Under the pieces are notes generated by a model, which saw only the letters and a list, made by a program, of their open reading frames with translations, searched no databases and was not told the origin of the DNA. This document shows, piece by piece, positions 16,860 through 25,156 of a stretch of DNA of 36,959 bases. Within the stretch, counting starts at the first letter, position 1; each line of letters starts with the position of its first letter. A program made the position numbers and the translations under genes. The DNA comes from BS750m-G28 sp035527235 (GTDB taxonomy: Archaea > Thermoproteota > Bathyarchaeia > TCS64): NCBI GenBank assembly GCA_035527235.1, contig DATLAV010000205.1, positions 1 to 36,959 on the forward strand. Reading direction: 5' to 3'.

Positions 16860-18587
16860 TCAGGAGAGGACGAGCCTCTTCCTGTCTATGCCGGCCCTCG
16901 GGCAGCGGACCTCGATGGTGACCTCGGCCGGCTTCTCCGCCTTCACCACCCACTCGACGTTCCGCTTGGTCCTGTCGATGACGTCGCCTCCAACGACCCG
17001 GGGCTTCAGCAACTTCGCGGACCGCCCGTCCAAGTGGCCCATGTTCACCTTCTCGTGGCCCATGATGAGCTCGACGCCATCGGGCATCTTGAGCGCCGCG
17101 ACGACGGGCTTGGAGACCTTGACCTTCACCCCCTGCTGGGTGACGTTAGTCGACATGAACCCCGTGTTCTGCACCCTCGCATCGACCTTGTAGACGGTCT
17201 CCGCTACCTTCGACACCGTCGCGTCCGCTATCGTCAGCCTCGGCAGCATCGCTGCGTGGCGGAGGGCGAACATCATGCACTTGTCCGCCTCCTCCTCGAG
17301 CCACCTGCCCGGGGGGGCGTTCCGCCTAGTGTACTTTGTGTTGATGCCCCCGATCTCCACGGGCCCCAGCTGGGGGTGCTCGTGCTCGTGCCAGTCGACG
17401 AAGCCCTCCGGGTAGTTGCCGTCGATCCACTTGAGCTCCCTGAGCTGCTCCTCCTCGCTGAGGTCGCTGTAGCTGAAGTCGACGCCGCCCCTCTCCAAAA
17501 AGCCCCCGTAGCCTAGCAGCCTCGGCCAGTCCCAGAGCTCGACGCTGAAGACGAAGGCCCCCAGGTGCTCGTAGAAGAAGCTGGTGGCGCAGCCCCTGCG
17601 GAAGGGGCGGTCGTCCTCGAAGGTGAAGTCGTCGTAGATGCCGATAGCCGGGTAACCGGTCTGCTCCTTTCCAATGTCGGCGAGGACCTTGTAGACGGCG
17701 ATGTCTGCCTCTAGGCCCTGGTCGATGAACCAGCTGTCGGGGCGGGTGGCGCTCTCCCTGAGGATGAGGCCGCCGCTGGTATGGAACGTGTGGATGCCGC
17801 TCAGGTTGGGGTGGTCGGCCCAGAAGTCGGCGATGGCCCGGGGCTCCCTCTCCCAGAGGGGGAAGAGCCCGGCTCCGCCTAGTGGGAGGCCTCCGGGGAC
17901 CCAGTAGGCGGGGTAGTTGCGGTTGGTTCCCCCTATGTACCGCTTGGGGGCCATGGTGATCTCCTTCCCGGGCTTGTACTTGAGGAACTTACCCTCCCTG
18001 AGGACCCTGTAGAAGGGTTCGTCATCATCCGCATCCTCGGGCGCCCTCTTGAGCATCAGGCGCGGGTCCTTCCCTGAGACCTTCCAGTCCCCAGCCGGGT
18101 TCACGATACGCATATAGACGATGGCGCCGTCCCCGTCGACGTCCTCCTCGTAGTGCCCCTCCCCGTCCGGGAAGTCGGGGTTGGGTATGCCACCCCCCGT
18201 GCGGTGGTAGGGCTGGGTCAGGAAGATCTCCGCCCCGTCGGGGTTGACCCTCGGCAGGATGTATATCGCCGTACTGTCCAGGAGGTCTGTGACGAACTCG
18301 TCCTTCCCGTAGTTCTCCAGGAGGTATCCCACAGTGTAGAGGCAGACAGCTGAGCCCGTCACCTCCCCCGAGTGGGTGTTGCCGTCTATCCAGAGGCCTG
18401 GCTTCTCGTCGGCTGACCCTGTCTCCTTGTTGGTGATCTCCATGGTCCACAGGTCCCGGCCCTGTAGGGACTTCCCGATGGAGTAGAGCTCGGAGAGCCC
18501 CGGATAGGCCTCAGTGAGGCGCCTCATGGCGTCGTAGAGCTCACCATGGGTCCTGTAGGCACCATAGTCGATGTCTAGATCTGACAT
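16860..18587 (-). CDS. M14-family zinc carboxypeptidase
   Basis: A 575-residue metallopeptidase. Zinc ligands appear as HSGE (H72, E75) within WIDGNTHSGEVTG, with the third histidine in HTFHTSGG. Substrate-binding arginine is expected in ILPRVNPDGAE, and the catalytic glutamate in FSVELWDWP. An MAPKRYIGGTNRNYPA segment between them is also family-like. A beta-rich C-terminal domain of about 130 residues follows the peptidase domain. There is no signal peptide or anchor, so a cytoplasmic role in peptide catabolism is likely. The frame is open about 30 codons upstream, but the first convincing start is ATG 18587 (MSDLDIDYGAYR), which begins the usual pre-domain helix. The enzyme class is secure; the natural substrate is unknown. 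Confidence 0.92.
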   Translation of the reverse strand: MSDLDIDYGAYRTHGELYDAMRRLTEAYPGLSELYSIGKSLQGRDLWTMEITNKETGSADEKPGLWIDGNTHSGEVTGSAVCLYTVGYLLENYGKDEFVTDLLDSTAIYILPRVNPDGAEIFLTQPYHRTGGGIPNPDFPDGEGHYEEDVDGDGAIVYMRIVNPAGDWKVSGKDPRLMLKRAPEDADDDEPFYRVLREGKFLKYKPGKEITMAPKRYIGGTNRNYPAYWVPGGLPLGGAGLFPLWEREPRAIADFWADHPNLSGIHTFHTSGGLILRESATRPDSWFIDQGLEADIAVYKVLADIGKEQTGYPAIGIYDDFTFEDDRPFRRGCATSFFYEHLGAFVFSVELWDWPRLLGYGGFLERGGVDFSYSDLSEEEQLRELKWIDGNYPEGFVDWHEHEHPQLGPVEIGGINTKYTRRNAPPGRWLEEEADKCMMFALRHAAMLPRLTIADATVSKVAETVYKVDARVQNTGFMSTNVTQQGVKVKVSKPVVAALKMPDGVELIMGHEKVNMGHLDGRSAKLLKPRVVGGDVIDRTKRNVEWVVKAEKPAEVTIEVRCPRAGIDRKRLVLS

Positions 18588-18816
18588 TGATTCTCTCGTA
18601 ACTGGTTGTAGGATGTGGATTAAAACGTGTGAGGTGCAACAACCCCGTCTAAGGGCCCTTTGGACCCTTGAGTCGTGCAAGCATCTTGCTGATGTCGAAT
18701 GTATTCATTGTTTCACGGAGCATGATGTTTGCATTCCCTACGCAGATCCTCGCGAATATGATCGAACTGTTAGTAGTAGAATATGGTATATACTGGAATA
18801 TATGTAAATAGTATTA

Positions 18817-18824
18817 ATTTATAC
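18817..18824 (+). promoter_or_regulatory. TATA box of the por operon
   Basis: ATTTATAC lies about 45 bp upstream of the porG ATG (18867) inside a strongly AT-rich tract from 18770 to 18860. GGTGA precedes the ATG by five bases, predicting a leader of about 20 nt. Confidence 0.55.
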
Positions 18825-18866
18825 ATACAGACGAAAAGAAATTATCGGGATACTTCTGGTGAAATT

Positions 18867-19427
18867 ATGATAGAGGTCAGATTTCACGGAAGGGGTGGAC
18901 AGGGCGCCGTAACCGCTGGGGAGTTGATGGTCAACGCCGTCAATCTCGAGGGTAAGTGGGCCCAGTCCTTTCCCTTTTTCGGTGGTGAGAGAAGAGGAGC
19001 CCCCGTAATGGCTTTTCTTCGAATAGATGATCAGAGAATATGGCTGCACCAGCAGATCTATGAGCCTGACTGCTGCGTCGTACTGGACCACGGACTCGTA
19101 GTCTCAATTCCCTGGGCTGATGGGCTCAAGGAGGGGGGGATAGCCGTCCTGAACTGGCCGGGCTCACTAGACGACCTTGAGCTGCCCTCCAACCTATCCA
19201 AGATCGGCGTAGTTGACGCCATAACAGTCTCCAGCAAGGCGTTCGGTAAAAGAGCGTTCCCGATCACGAACACAACGATGCTCGGAGCTCTTGCGAAGAC
19301 CACCGGATGGGTGGAGATAAGCAGCCTCGTTGAGACGGTGAAGGAAAAGTGGAGCGGCAACATCGCGGAAGCCAACATAACGGCCATCAAGGAAGCCTAT
19401 GCCACCACGAAGGTGCATGAGGTCTGA
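18867..19427 (+). CDS. porG: Pyruvate/2-oxoacid:ferredoxin oxidoreductase, gamma subunit
   Basis: A 186-residue gamma subunit of the 2-oxoacid:ferredoxin oxidoreductase family, which oxidatively decarboxylates 2-oxoacids to acyl-CoA while reducing ferredoxin. The opening VRFHGRGGQGAVTAGELM, SFPFFGGERRGAPV and NTTMLGALAK are diagnostic. The frame runs upstream to 18783, but only ATG 18867 gives the canonical N-terminus, and it has GGTGA five bases upstream. It is the first gene of porG-porD-porAB; the stop (TGA) is two bases before the porD ATG. Confidence 0.95.
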   Translation: MIEVRFHGRGGQGAVTAGELMVNAVNLEGKWAQSFPFFGGERRGAPVMAFLRIDDQRIWLHQQIYEPDCCVVLDHGLVVSIPWADGLKEGGIAVLNWPGSLDDLELPSNLSKIGVVDAITVSSKAFGKRAFPITNTTMLGALAKTTGWVEISSLVETVKEKWSGNIAEANITAIKEAYATTKVHEV

Positions 19428-19429
19428 AC

Positions 19430-19729
19430 ATGAAGGAGAAGGAGATAAGTCTTGAACTGGTGCCGGGCGGCTGGGTCAGCACGCCGAGACCGGCGCAGAA
19501 GACGGGTACCTGGAGGACGTTGAGGCCGGTCGTCGACGTGGAGAAGTGCATAGGCTGCGGCATATGCGAGAGCTTCTGCCCTGAGGCCACCATCAAGGTG
19601 ATTGATGGAAAGGCTGAGGTGGACTACGAGTACTGCAAGGGCTGCGGCGTCTGTGCCAACGAGTGCCCCTCCCAGGCCATAACCATGGAGCTTGAGGTCG
19701 AAGAAGAGTTGGAAGGAGGTGGCTCCTGA
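19430..19729 (+). CDS. porD: Pyruvate/2-oxoacid:ferredoxin oxidoreductase, delta (ferredoxin-like) subunit
   Basis: A 99-residue electron-transfer subunit with two complete 4Fe-4S motifs: C40, C43, C46, C50 (CIGCGICESFCP) and C69, C72, C75, C79 (CKGCGVCANECP). The N-terminal segment with ELVPGGWVSTP is typical of PorD. It passes electrons from the catalytic subunits to external ferredoxin. Its TGA shares its last base with the ATG of the next gene, indicating tight coupling. Confidence 0.96.
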   Translation: MKEKEISLELVPGGWVSTPRPAQKTGTWRTLRPVVDVEKCIGCGICESFCPEATIKVIDGKAEVDYEYCKGCGVCANECPSQAITMELEVEEELEGGGS

Positions 19730-21828
19730 TGGCAAGGAAGGCCATGACAGGCAACAAGGCGTTCGCACACGGCGTGCGACTCTCCAGAGTCCAAGTCATA
19801 TGCTCATATCCCATCACTCCCCAGACGACTCTCGTGGAGTACCTAGCCGATTTCGTCAACGACGGCGACCTAGACGCCGAGTACATCAGGTCGGAGGGTG
19901 AGCACGGGATGATGGCGCAGGCGATCGGGGCAGCCCAGACGGGCGCAAGGACGTTCACATCGACGTGCTCAGCCGGCTTCGCGTATGGATTCCAGGGGAT
20001 CGTATCCGTGCCGGGGCTCCGACTTGGGAACCTGATGCTCGCCAACATCAACCGCCCTCTCGGGGCCCCTGGGGGCCTGCAGGCAGACCACTCCGATGGG
20101 CTGACCGCCCGTGACTGGGGATGGGTGTATCTCTACGGGGAGCACCATCAGGAAGTCCTCGACACAGCAATCCAAGCCTACAGGATAGGCGAGGATCACA
20201 GGGTGCTCCTGCCCACCATGGTGGGCGCGGAGGGGTACTACATCTCGTACACTACGGACCTCGTCGAGCTCCCCGAGCAGGAGCAGGTGGACGAATTCCT
20301 CCCGCCTTTCGACCCGGTGGGAGTTATCGACGCCGACAACCCCATGTCTCCTACGGTCTTCGGAACTACAGAACAGATGATGGGCATGAAGTACTCGGTC
20401 CACCAGGCCTCTCTCAGGGCCAAGGAGATAATCAAAGAGGTGAACGTGGAGTTCGGGGAGACCTTCGGGAGGACATACGGCAACGGACTCATCGAGGAGT
20501 ACAAGGTTGAGGGCGCGGACGTCGTCCTCGTGACCATGGGGAGCTTCACGGGCAACGCGAGGAAGGCGGTGGACGACCTTAGGAAGGACGGGAAGAAGGT
20601 GGGACTCGTCAAGCTCAGGTCCTTCAGGCCCTTCCCGACGGAAGACTTCCAACGCATAGCCGAGGACACAAGTGCGTTCGTCGTCGTCTCAAGGCACGAC
20701 TCTGCCGGAGGAGCCGGCGCTCCCGTCGGATACGACGTGAAGTCGGCCCTCTACAACATGGCCGAGAGACCCTTCATCCAGGACGTCGTCTCAGGCATCT
20801 GCGGCGTCGAGATAAGTTCGGACGACTTCGCAATTCTGGCTGAGAGGGGGCTCAAGGCAGTTGAGCGCGACGGGTTCGAGGAGGACCTAGTCTGGTACCC
20901 CAACATGAGAATAACGGAGCGCTTCACCGTCCCACCAATGCCAGAGGAAGTCAAGAAGAGCTTTGTATACCCCGGAACGGGGGCCTGTCAGGGATGCGGG
21001 ATGACCCTTATCTGGAAAACGGTAATGGAGGCCGCAGGCAGGGATAGCGTTTACGTGAGCACTTCCGGATGTGGAGGGTGGAGCGGCCCCCACACGATGT
21101 GCATTGGGACAGGCGGCTCTGGTGGCAACCTACCCGGTGGAGCGGCGACAGCGGTAGGCATAAAGCGAGGGCTTGTGAAACTAGGCAAGACGAGCACGAA
21201 TGTGATCCTCGGCAGCGGTGACGGCAGCTTCGGGGATATGGGTTTCATGGCGGCCTCTGGGGCGGCAGAGAGGAACGAGGACATACTCATGTTCGTATAC
21301 GACAACCAGGCCTACATGAACACAGGGATGCAGAGGAGCGGTGCAACGCCCCACCTGGCATGGACCACAACGACGCCTGTGGGAAAAGTAGTGAGGGGAA
21401 AGCAGGCGCCCACGAAACCCCTTCCGCTGATAATGGCGGCCCACGGCATACCCTATGTGGCTACTGCCAGCGCGGCCTACATCCCCGACCTAAAGAGGAA
21501 GATCAAGAAGGCCCTCTCGATCAAGGGGTGCAAGTACGTCCATATATACAGCCCCTGCCCCACGGGGCACAGGTACCCGCCGGAGAAGGCCATCGAGGTC
21601 TCAAGGCTGGCCGTCCAGAGTGGGATGTGGCCCCTGTACGAAGTCGAGAACGGAGCGTACAGGATAACGGTCAGGCCGAAAGAGCTCAGACCCGTCTCGG
21701 AGTACCTCGGAGCTCAGGGGAGGTTCCGACACCTCACGGAGGACGAACTGGAGAAACTACAGGAGACGACACAGGAAGAGTACCACCGCCTGGAGCTTCT
21801 CGAGAAGATCACGAACGAGAATCTCTAG
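19729..21828 (+). CDS. porAB: Pyruvate/2-oxoacid:ferredoxin oxidoreductase, fused alpha-beta subunit
   Basis: A 699-residue protein. Residues about 1-395 are a PorA alpha subunit (SYPITPQTTLVEYLA, EGEHGMMAQAIGAAQTGART, STCSAGFAYGFQG, LPTMVGAEGYY, LVTMGSFTGNARKAV). Residues about 405-699 are a complete PorB beta subunit. Thiamine-diphosphate binding is marked by GDG (497-499) and N526 in YDNQAYMNTGMQRSG, and the proximal 4Fe-4S cluster by C420, C423, C448 and C610. The YDNQAYMNTG block is very close to true pyruvate-specific enzymes, so pyruvate is the likely substrate. In most archaea alpha and beta are separate chains; here one uninterrupted frame joins them through a short linker near ERFTVPPMPEE. 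Gamma and delta remain separate genes just upstream. Ends in TAG. Confidence 0.93.
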   Translation: MARKAMTGNKAFAHGVRLSRVQVICSYPITPQTTLVEYLADFVNDGDLDAEYIRSEGEHGMMAQAIGAAQTGARTFTSTCSAGFAYGFQGIVSVPGLRLGNLMLANINRPLGAPGGLQADHSDGLTARDWGWVYLYGEHHQEVLDTAIQAYRIGEDHRVLLPTMVGAEGYYISYTTDLVELPEQEQVDEFLPPFDPVGVIDADNPMSPTVFGTTEQMMGMKYSVHQASLRAKEIIKEVNVEFGETFGRTYGNGLIEEYKVEGADVVLVTMGSFTGNARKAVDDLRKDGKKVGLVKLRSFRPFPTEDFQRIAEDTSAFVVVSRHDSAGGAGAPVGYDVKSALYNMAERPFIQDVVSGICGVEISSDDFAILAERGLKAVERDGFEEDLVWYPNMRITERFTVPPMPEEVKKSFVYPGTGACQGCGMTLIWKTVMEAAGRDSVYVSTSGCGGWSGPHTMCIGTGGSGGNLPGGAATAVGIKRGLVKLGKTSTNVILGSGDGSFGDMGFMAASGAAERNEDILMFVYDNQAYMNTGMQRSGATPHLAWTTTTPVGKVVRGKQAPTKPLPLIMAAHGIPYVATASAAYIPDLKRKIKKALSIKGCKYVHIYSPCPTGHRYPPEKAIEVSRLAVQSGMWPLYEVENGAYRITVRPKELRPVSEYLGAQGRFRHLTEDELEKLQETTQEEYHRLELLEKITNENL

Positions 21829-21872
21829 AATATTCCCCTTTTTATATGAAGTTTCTCAGGATTGACCAGGCT

Positions 21873-22034
21873 TTAAGGTCCCTTGAAGCCGCAGGCGGGG
21901 CAGCTGTACTCCCTTCCGAAGAGGCGGCAGCGCTCGCAGCGCCAGATGGTGACGGCTCCGCAGCTGGGGCACTGGAACTTGACCGACCTCTCCCCCGGCG
22001 TGATCCTTTTACCGCACGAGATGCATGATGGCAT
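21873..22034 (-). CDS. Small two-zinc-finger RNA-binding-type protein (HVO_2753-like)
   Basis: A 53-residue protein found only by reading the minus strand. It contains four CxxC pairs: CISC, CPSC, CERC and CPAC, in the arrangement of the archaeal zinc-ribbon family that includes haloarchaeal HVO_2753, with the conserved IWRCERCR and CGFKGP segments. The family is thought to act in RNA binding or translation, but its function is not settled. ATG 22034 gives the exact family N-terminus. A TATA box at 22070-22078 supports transcription. The gene is convergent with porAB, 44 bp away. Confidence 0.88.
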   Translation of the reverse strand: MPSCISCGKRITPGERSVKFQCPSCGAVTIWRCERCRLFGREYSCPACGFKGP

Positions 22035-22069
22035 TACGCTCAGTCCACTATCAAGCCGACGGCTGTTCT

Positions 22070-22078
22070 ATTTAAATG
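22070..22078 (-). promoter_or_regulatory. TATA box of the small zinc-finger gene
   Basis: CATTTAAAT on the minus strand, within an AT-rich stretch, lies about 40 bp upstream of ATG 22034. Confidence 0.5.
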
Positions 22079-22264
22079 TTAAAGAACGGGGAGTCCAGCC
22101 GAGTTAACCTTCATGGGGCTATCATTACACTGTAGGAGGTTCCCCAGCGGGTCCCGACGACTCTGACATTGAACCGCAGGTTCATTATACCTGCTGGCGC
22201 CCGCCGATCCTACTGCAACCGTGAAGGAGTGCTGCATCCTTCTCTCGGAATCCCAAAGGTCGAT

Positions 22265-22939
22265 CTACTCCATCTTGGATAGAGTGAGGACCGAGCTGTC
22301 CGACTCTACCCAGAACGACGGGGGCCAGGGGATGTCATAGTCGGGCCTCCCGTCGAGGGTCACCTTCACGTGAAGGGACTCGTCCCTCGACACCCGGGGA
22401 GCCTCGGACTCCACGGTGATGAATAGGGACAACAGGGCAGGCATGGGACGATCCTCCCTGAGGAAGATCACCTCGCCGGTACGAGCGTCGACGATGTACT
22501 CGCCGTAGTTGCAGCCGTGCTTGGTGCATCTCGAGCTGTACTCAACGTACCAGTAGTATCGTAACACTCCCACGGGCGTCGTCGAGACGTAGATGCGTTC
22601 GTAGTCACCGAGCTCAGAGAGGAGCCGTTCCCAGTTGACCATCATGAGCTTCAGTTCGGCGGTTGACACGGCGTCCCTGTGGACGATGCCCTCCCGGGGG
22701 TCCACCATCGTGCTGCCCTCTATGAGTTGGAGCACGTCCTCCCTGCTCAGGATGGTCTCCGGCTCAACCTCGTATCTCACGGTCTCCATCAGTGAGCCTT
22801 CGAGGTAGAGGACTGCCAGCCCTCCCACCGTGAAGGAGGCGAGGAGGAGGCCGAGCAGGATGAAGGAACGTCTGTAGGCACTCACGGAGTTTAAGCACTC
22901 ATCTGTTAAAATAAACCTATACTTTAGAACGGTGTTCAA
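22265..22939 (-). CDS. Single-pass membrane protein, PepSY-like outer part, unknown function
   Basis: A 224-residue protein with a basic N-terminus, one membrane segment (about residues 26-48), and a soluble part that would face outside. The stretch GEYIVDARTGEVIFL resembles the end of a PepSY repeat, in which a strand is followed by D-x2-TGEV. Two cysteines, in SRCTKHGCN, sit just before it. I recognise no specific family. The start is 21 bp after the reductase stop, so it is the third gene of the FKBP-reductase operon. The region downstream (22080-22264) is non-coding as far as I can see. Confidence 0.68.
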   Translation of the reverse strand: MNTVLKYRFILTDECLNSVSAYRRSFILLGLLLASFTVGGLAVLYLEGSLMETVRYEVEPETILSREDVLQLIEGSTMVDPREGIVHRDAVSTAELKLMMVNWERLLSELGDYERIYVSTTPVGVLRYYWYVEYSSRCTKHGCNYGEYIVDARTGEVIFLREDRPMPALLSLFITVESEAPRVSRDESLHVKVTLDGRPDYDIPWPPSFWVESDSSVLTLSKME

Positions 22940-22960
22940 AGCCGATGAGATCTCCCTGGA

Positions 22961-24157
22961 TCATGGGAAGAGGGCTACGAGCTCCCTGTACAGCATGGTG
23001 CCGAGGCTGCGAGCCACGACGCCCACCAGCTGCGGGTCGGTGAGGGCCGCCCGGAGAACTCTGCTCTGCATGTCCATGTCACCTCCCTCGACGAGGTGCT
23101 TGAGCCTCTCCTCGAGGCCAGCGTCTCCGACGGAGGCGAAGAGCCTGTCCAGCCGGTCGTCCGAGATCCGGTTGGCGAAGCGCCTCGCCCTCAGCATCGC
23201 GTTGAACTCGGATTCTAGCTCCTTTCTCCACCTGGCCTCGTATCTCCCAAGGACCACGGAGGACGCGTCGCCCGCCTCCAGGGCCTCGACGGCGGTCTCA
23301 GCCGCCATCCGGGCGCAGATGCCTCCCATGATGACGCCCCCGCCCGTCGTGGGCTTCACCTGCCCCGCCACGTCCCCTACCAGGAGCAGCCCCTCCCCGA
23401 ACGTCCTCTCGACGGGCCCCCCGGTTAGGACGGGCCAGACCTTCGGGTCAGGGGGCTCGACTTCGCCGAATCGTCGCCTTAGGAATCCCCTGAGTCTCTC
23501 GGCGGGGTCGCCCCCCGAGTAGGCCAGGCCGCATCTCAGGCTGGAATCTCCTGTCGGCACGGTCCAGGCGAAGAGCCCTGAAGCGAAGCCTCCCATCCAC
23601 ACCTCGACCATGTTGGTCTCGACTTCCACCTCGGAGATCCCCACGTTGACGCCGGCCAGGACGCCGTCCCTCAGCGTCTGAAATCCTAACTGGCGGGCCA
23701 GTGTTCCGGATACTCCCTCGCAGTCTATGACCACTTGAGCTTCTTCGGCGCCAGAGGGTCCTTGAACGCCCTGGACACGCCCGCCTTTGACCGTCAGCCC
23801 CGTGACCCGGCAGCCGGTCCTTATCTCCGCCCCGGCGTCCAGCGCGGAGTCGGCGAGGCCCCTGTCGAAGGCGGCCCGGTCGACGATGTAGGCCCGGGTC
23901 CTGTCGCCCTTGATCCTGAGTGGTGTCCCGTTGGGTGAGTAAGCCGTGCCCCCTCTGACCTCATGCTGTAAGAACTCTGGTGAGGGCTCGACATCCAATC
24001 GTTCGAGGCCTTCGACGCTGAGGATGCCGGCGCAGTGGTTGGGCTCACCTATGGCGGTGTGTTCCTCGTAGACTGTGACACTAACGCCGAGGCGTGCGAG
24101 GTCCCTGGCGGCGATGAGGCCGGAGGGCCCGGCGCCGACTATGGCGACCTCGACCAA
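22961..24157 (-). CDS. Geranylgeranyl reductase family FAD-dependent oxidoreductase
   Basis: A 398-residue flavoprotein. The FAD-binding motif VAIVGAGPSGLIAARDLA opens the protein, NHCAGIL carries the conserved cysteine of the family, RAYIVDRAAFDRGL follows, and LLLVGDVAGQVKPTTGGGVIMG is the diagnostic second FAD block. Members saturate the isoprenoid chains of archaeal membrane lipids (digeranylgeranylglycerophospholipid reductase), though other substrates occur. The start is TTG 24157, with GAGAGGAG just upstream and the FKBP stop eleven bases away. Co-transcription with FKBP and the small membrane protein is likely. Confidence 0.88.
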   Translation of the reverse strand: MVEVAIVGAGPSGLIAARDLARLGVSVTVYEEHTAIGEPNHCAGILSVEGLERLDVEPSPEFLQHEVRGGTAYSPNGTPLRIKGDRTRAYIVDRAAFDRGLADSALDAGAEIRTGCRVTGLTVKGGRVQGVQGPSGAEEAQVVIDCEGVSGTLARQLGFQTLRDGVLAGVNVGISEVEVETNMVEVWMGGFASGLFAWTVPTGDSSLRCGLAYSGGDPAERLRGFLRRRFGEVEPPDPKVWPVLTGGPVERTFGEGLLLVGDVAGQVKPTTGGGVIMGGICARMAAETAVEALEAGDASSVVLGRYEARWRKELESEFNAMLRARRFANRISDDRLDRLFASVGDAGLEERLKHLVEGGDMDMQSRVLRAALTDPQLVGVVARSLGTMLYRELVALFP

Positions 24158-24167
24158 GGTGCTCCTC

Positions 24168-25034
24168 TCAGGTCCGCTTTATGACCTCGGTGTACTCGAT
24201 CTCGTCGACGTCCTCGAAGTATTTTTGGATGTCCAGGGCGACGCCCCGCTTGGCGATCTGTATGTTCTCGCCGAAGAATATCTCGTCGGGGATCTCGATC
24301 TTTACCTTCTTCTTTGTCTTCTTGATCTTGAAGAGCTCCAGGTCGATGCCGAGGAACCTGCGCCCTATGAGAGCCCTGATCTTCTCATCGTCGTCGTCGT
24401 AGCGCTTGGTCGCCTTGACCTCGTAGATGATCTTCCGCCCGGCCAGGGGGTGGTTGTAGTCGAGTTGGACGCGGCCTGCCCCGACGCTGCGGACTACAGC
24501 AGTCCTGCCCTCCATCTCCACCTGCTGCCCGACAATGGGGTTGACGCCTTTGCTGCGGAGCATCCTGAACGGAATCATCCTGACGTTCTCGGGAGCCCGG
24601 AGGCCGAACGCCTCCTCAGGAGGGATCTCGACCTCGGCCTTCTCGTCTATCTTCAGGCCCTCAAGGCGCTCATCGAGACCCTTGAGAACCAAGCCGTCAC
24701 CGACTACGACCAGCCTCGGCCCGTAGGTCCTGTCATCGCTGTAGATGTTCTGCTCCTTGGCCAGCTCCTCGTCGGTGGTGTCGAAGACCTCGTTTGTCTC
24801 GACGGCTTTGCCTGTGAGCTCAACGAGGAGGAAGTCTCCGTTCGCGACGGTAACCTCCTTGGGCTCCTCCTTCTTGGTCGCCTTCTTAGTGGTCTTCTCC
24901 TTGGGGGCTTTCGCTTTAGCCTTCGTCGTTTTCTTGGTCGTCTTCTTGGGGGCTTCCACTTTAGCCTTCTTCGTAGTCTTGGGCTTCTCTTCGAGTGCCT
25001 TCTCCTCGGGCGTCTTCTTCTCCTCCGCGCTCAT
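24168..25034 (-). CDS. FKBP-type peptidyl-prolyl isomerase (SlyD-like) with lysine-rich N-terminal tail
   Basis: A 288-residue protein. Residues 1-60 form a low-complexity tail with 22 lysines plus many Thr, Ala, Pro and Glu, resembling histone H1-type tails. The FKBP domain follows (NGDFLLVELTGKAVETNEVFDTT) with the SlyD insert-in-flap region (EEAFGLRAPENVRMIP, NHPLAGRKIIYEV), where GLDERLEGLKIDEKAEVEIPPE is the flap-adjacent core. A further C-terminal domain of about 80 residues is rich in Lys and acidic patches, as in long archaeal FKBPs. It assists protein folding by proline isomerisation and chaperone action. The tail could bind nucleic acid or ribosomes, which is inference. An inverted repeat overlaps its promoter (25076-25091). 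Confidence 0.93.
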   Translation of the reverse strand: MSAEEKKTPEEKALEEKPKTTKKAKVEAPKKTTKKTTKAKAKAPKEKTTKKATKKEEPKEVTVANGDFLLVELTGKAVETNEVFDTTDEELAKEQNIYSDDRTYGPRLVVVGDGLVLKGLDERLEGLKIDEKAEVEIPPEEAFGLRAPENVRMIPFRMLRSKGVNPIVGQQVEMEGRTAVVRSVGAGRVQLDYNHPLAGRKIIYEVKATKRYDDDDEKIRALIGRRFLGIDLELFKIKKTKKKVKIEIPDEIFFGENIQIAKRGVALDIQKYFEDVDEIEYTEVIKRT

Positions 25035-25075
25035 GTCCTAAACCTTCAAATTGACTCTGATGATGGAAACTCGAT

Positions 25076-25091
25076 CCAAGATAAATCTTGG
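25076..25091. promoter_or_regulatory. Inverted repeat over the presumed FKBP promoter
   Basis: CCAAGAT-AA-ATCTTGG is a perfect 7-bp inverted repeat with a two-base spacer, 42-57 bp upstream of the FKBP ATG. On the minus strand its centre reads ATTTATC and may be the TATA box itself, so the repeat could be a repressor operator. It could also end the rhodanese transcript, which runs toward it. A related CAGAT-GA-ATCTG lies at 35208-35219, between the eutA-like gene and tldD. Confidence 0.5.
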
Positions 25092-25156
25092 GTCCCAACT
25101 TGAGAAGACAGGCGGCAGTTTAAAGTCTTTCTGTGATCAGAGGAGCTGGTTGTACA

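Noticed and set aside
24075..25103. 342-codon open frame on the + strand
   Set aside because: Antisense of the FKBP gene; Leu/Gly repeats come from the lysine-rich tail read backwards.
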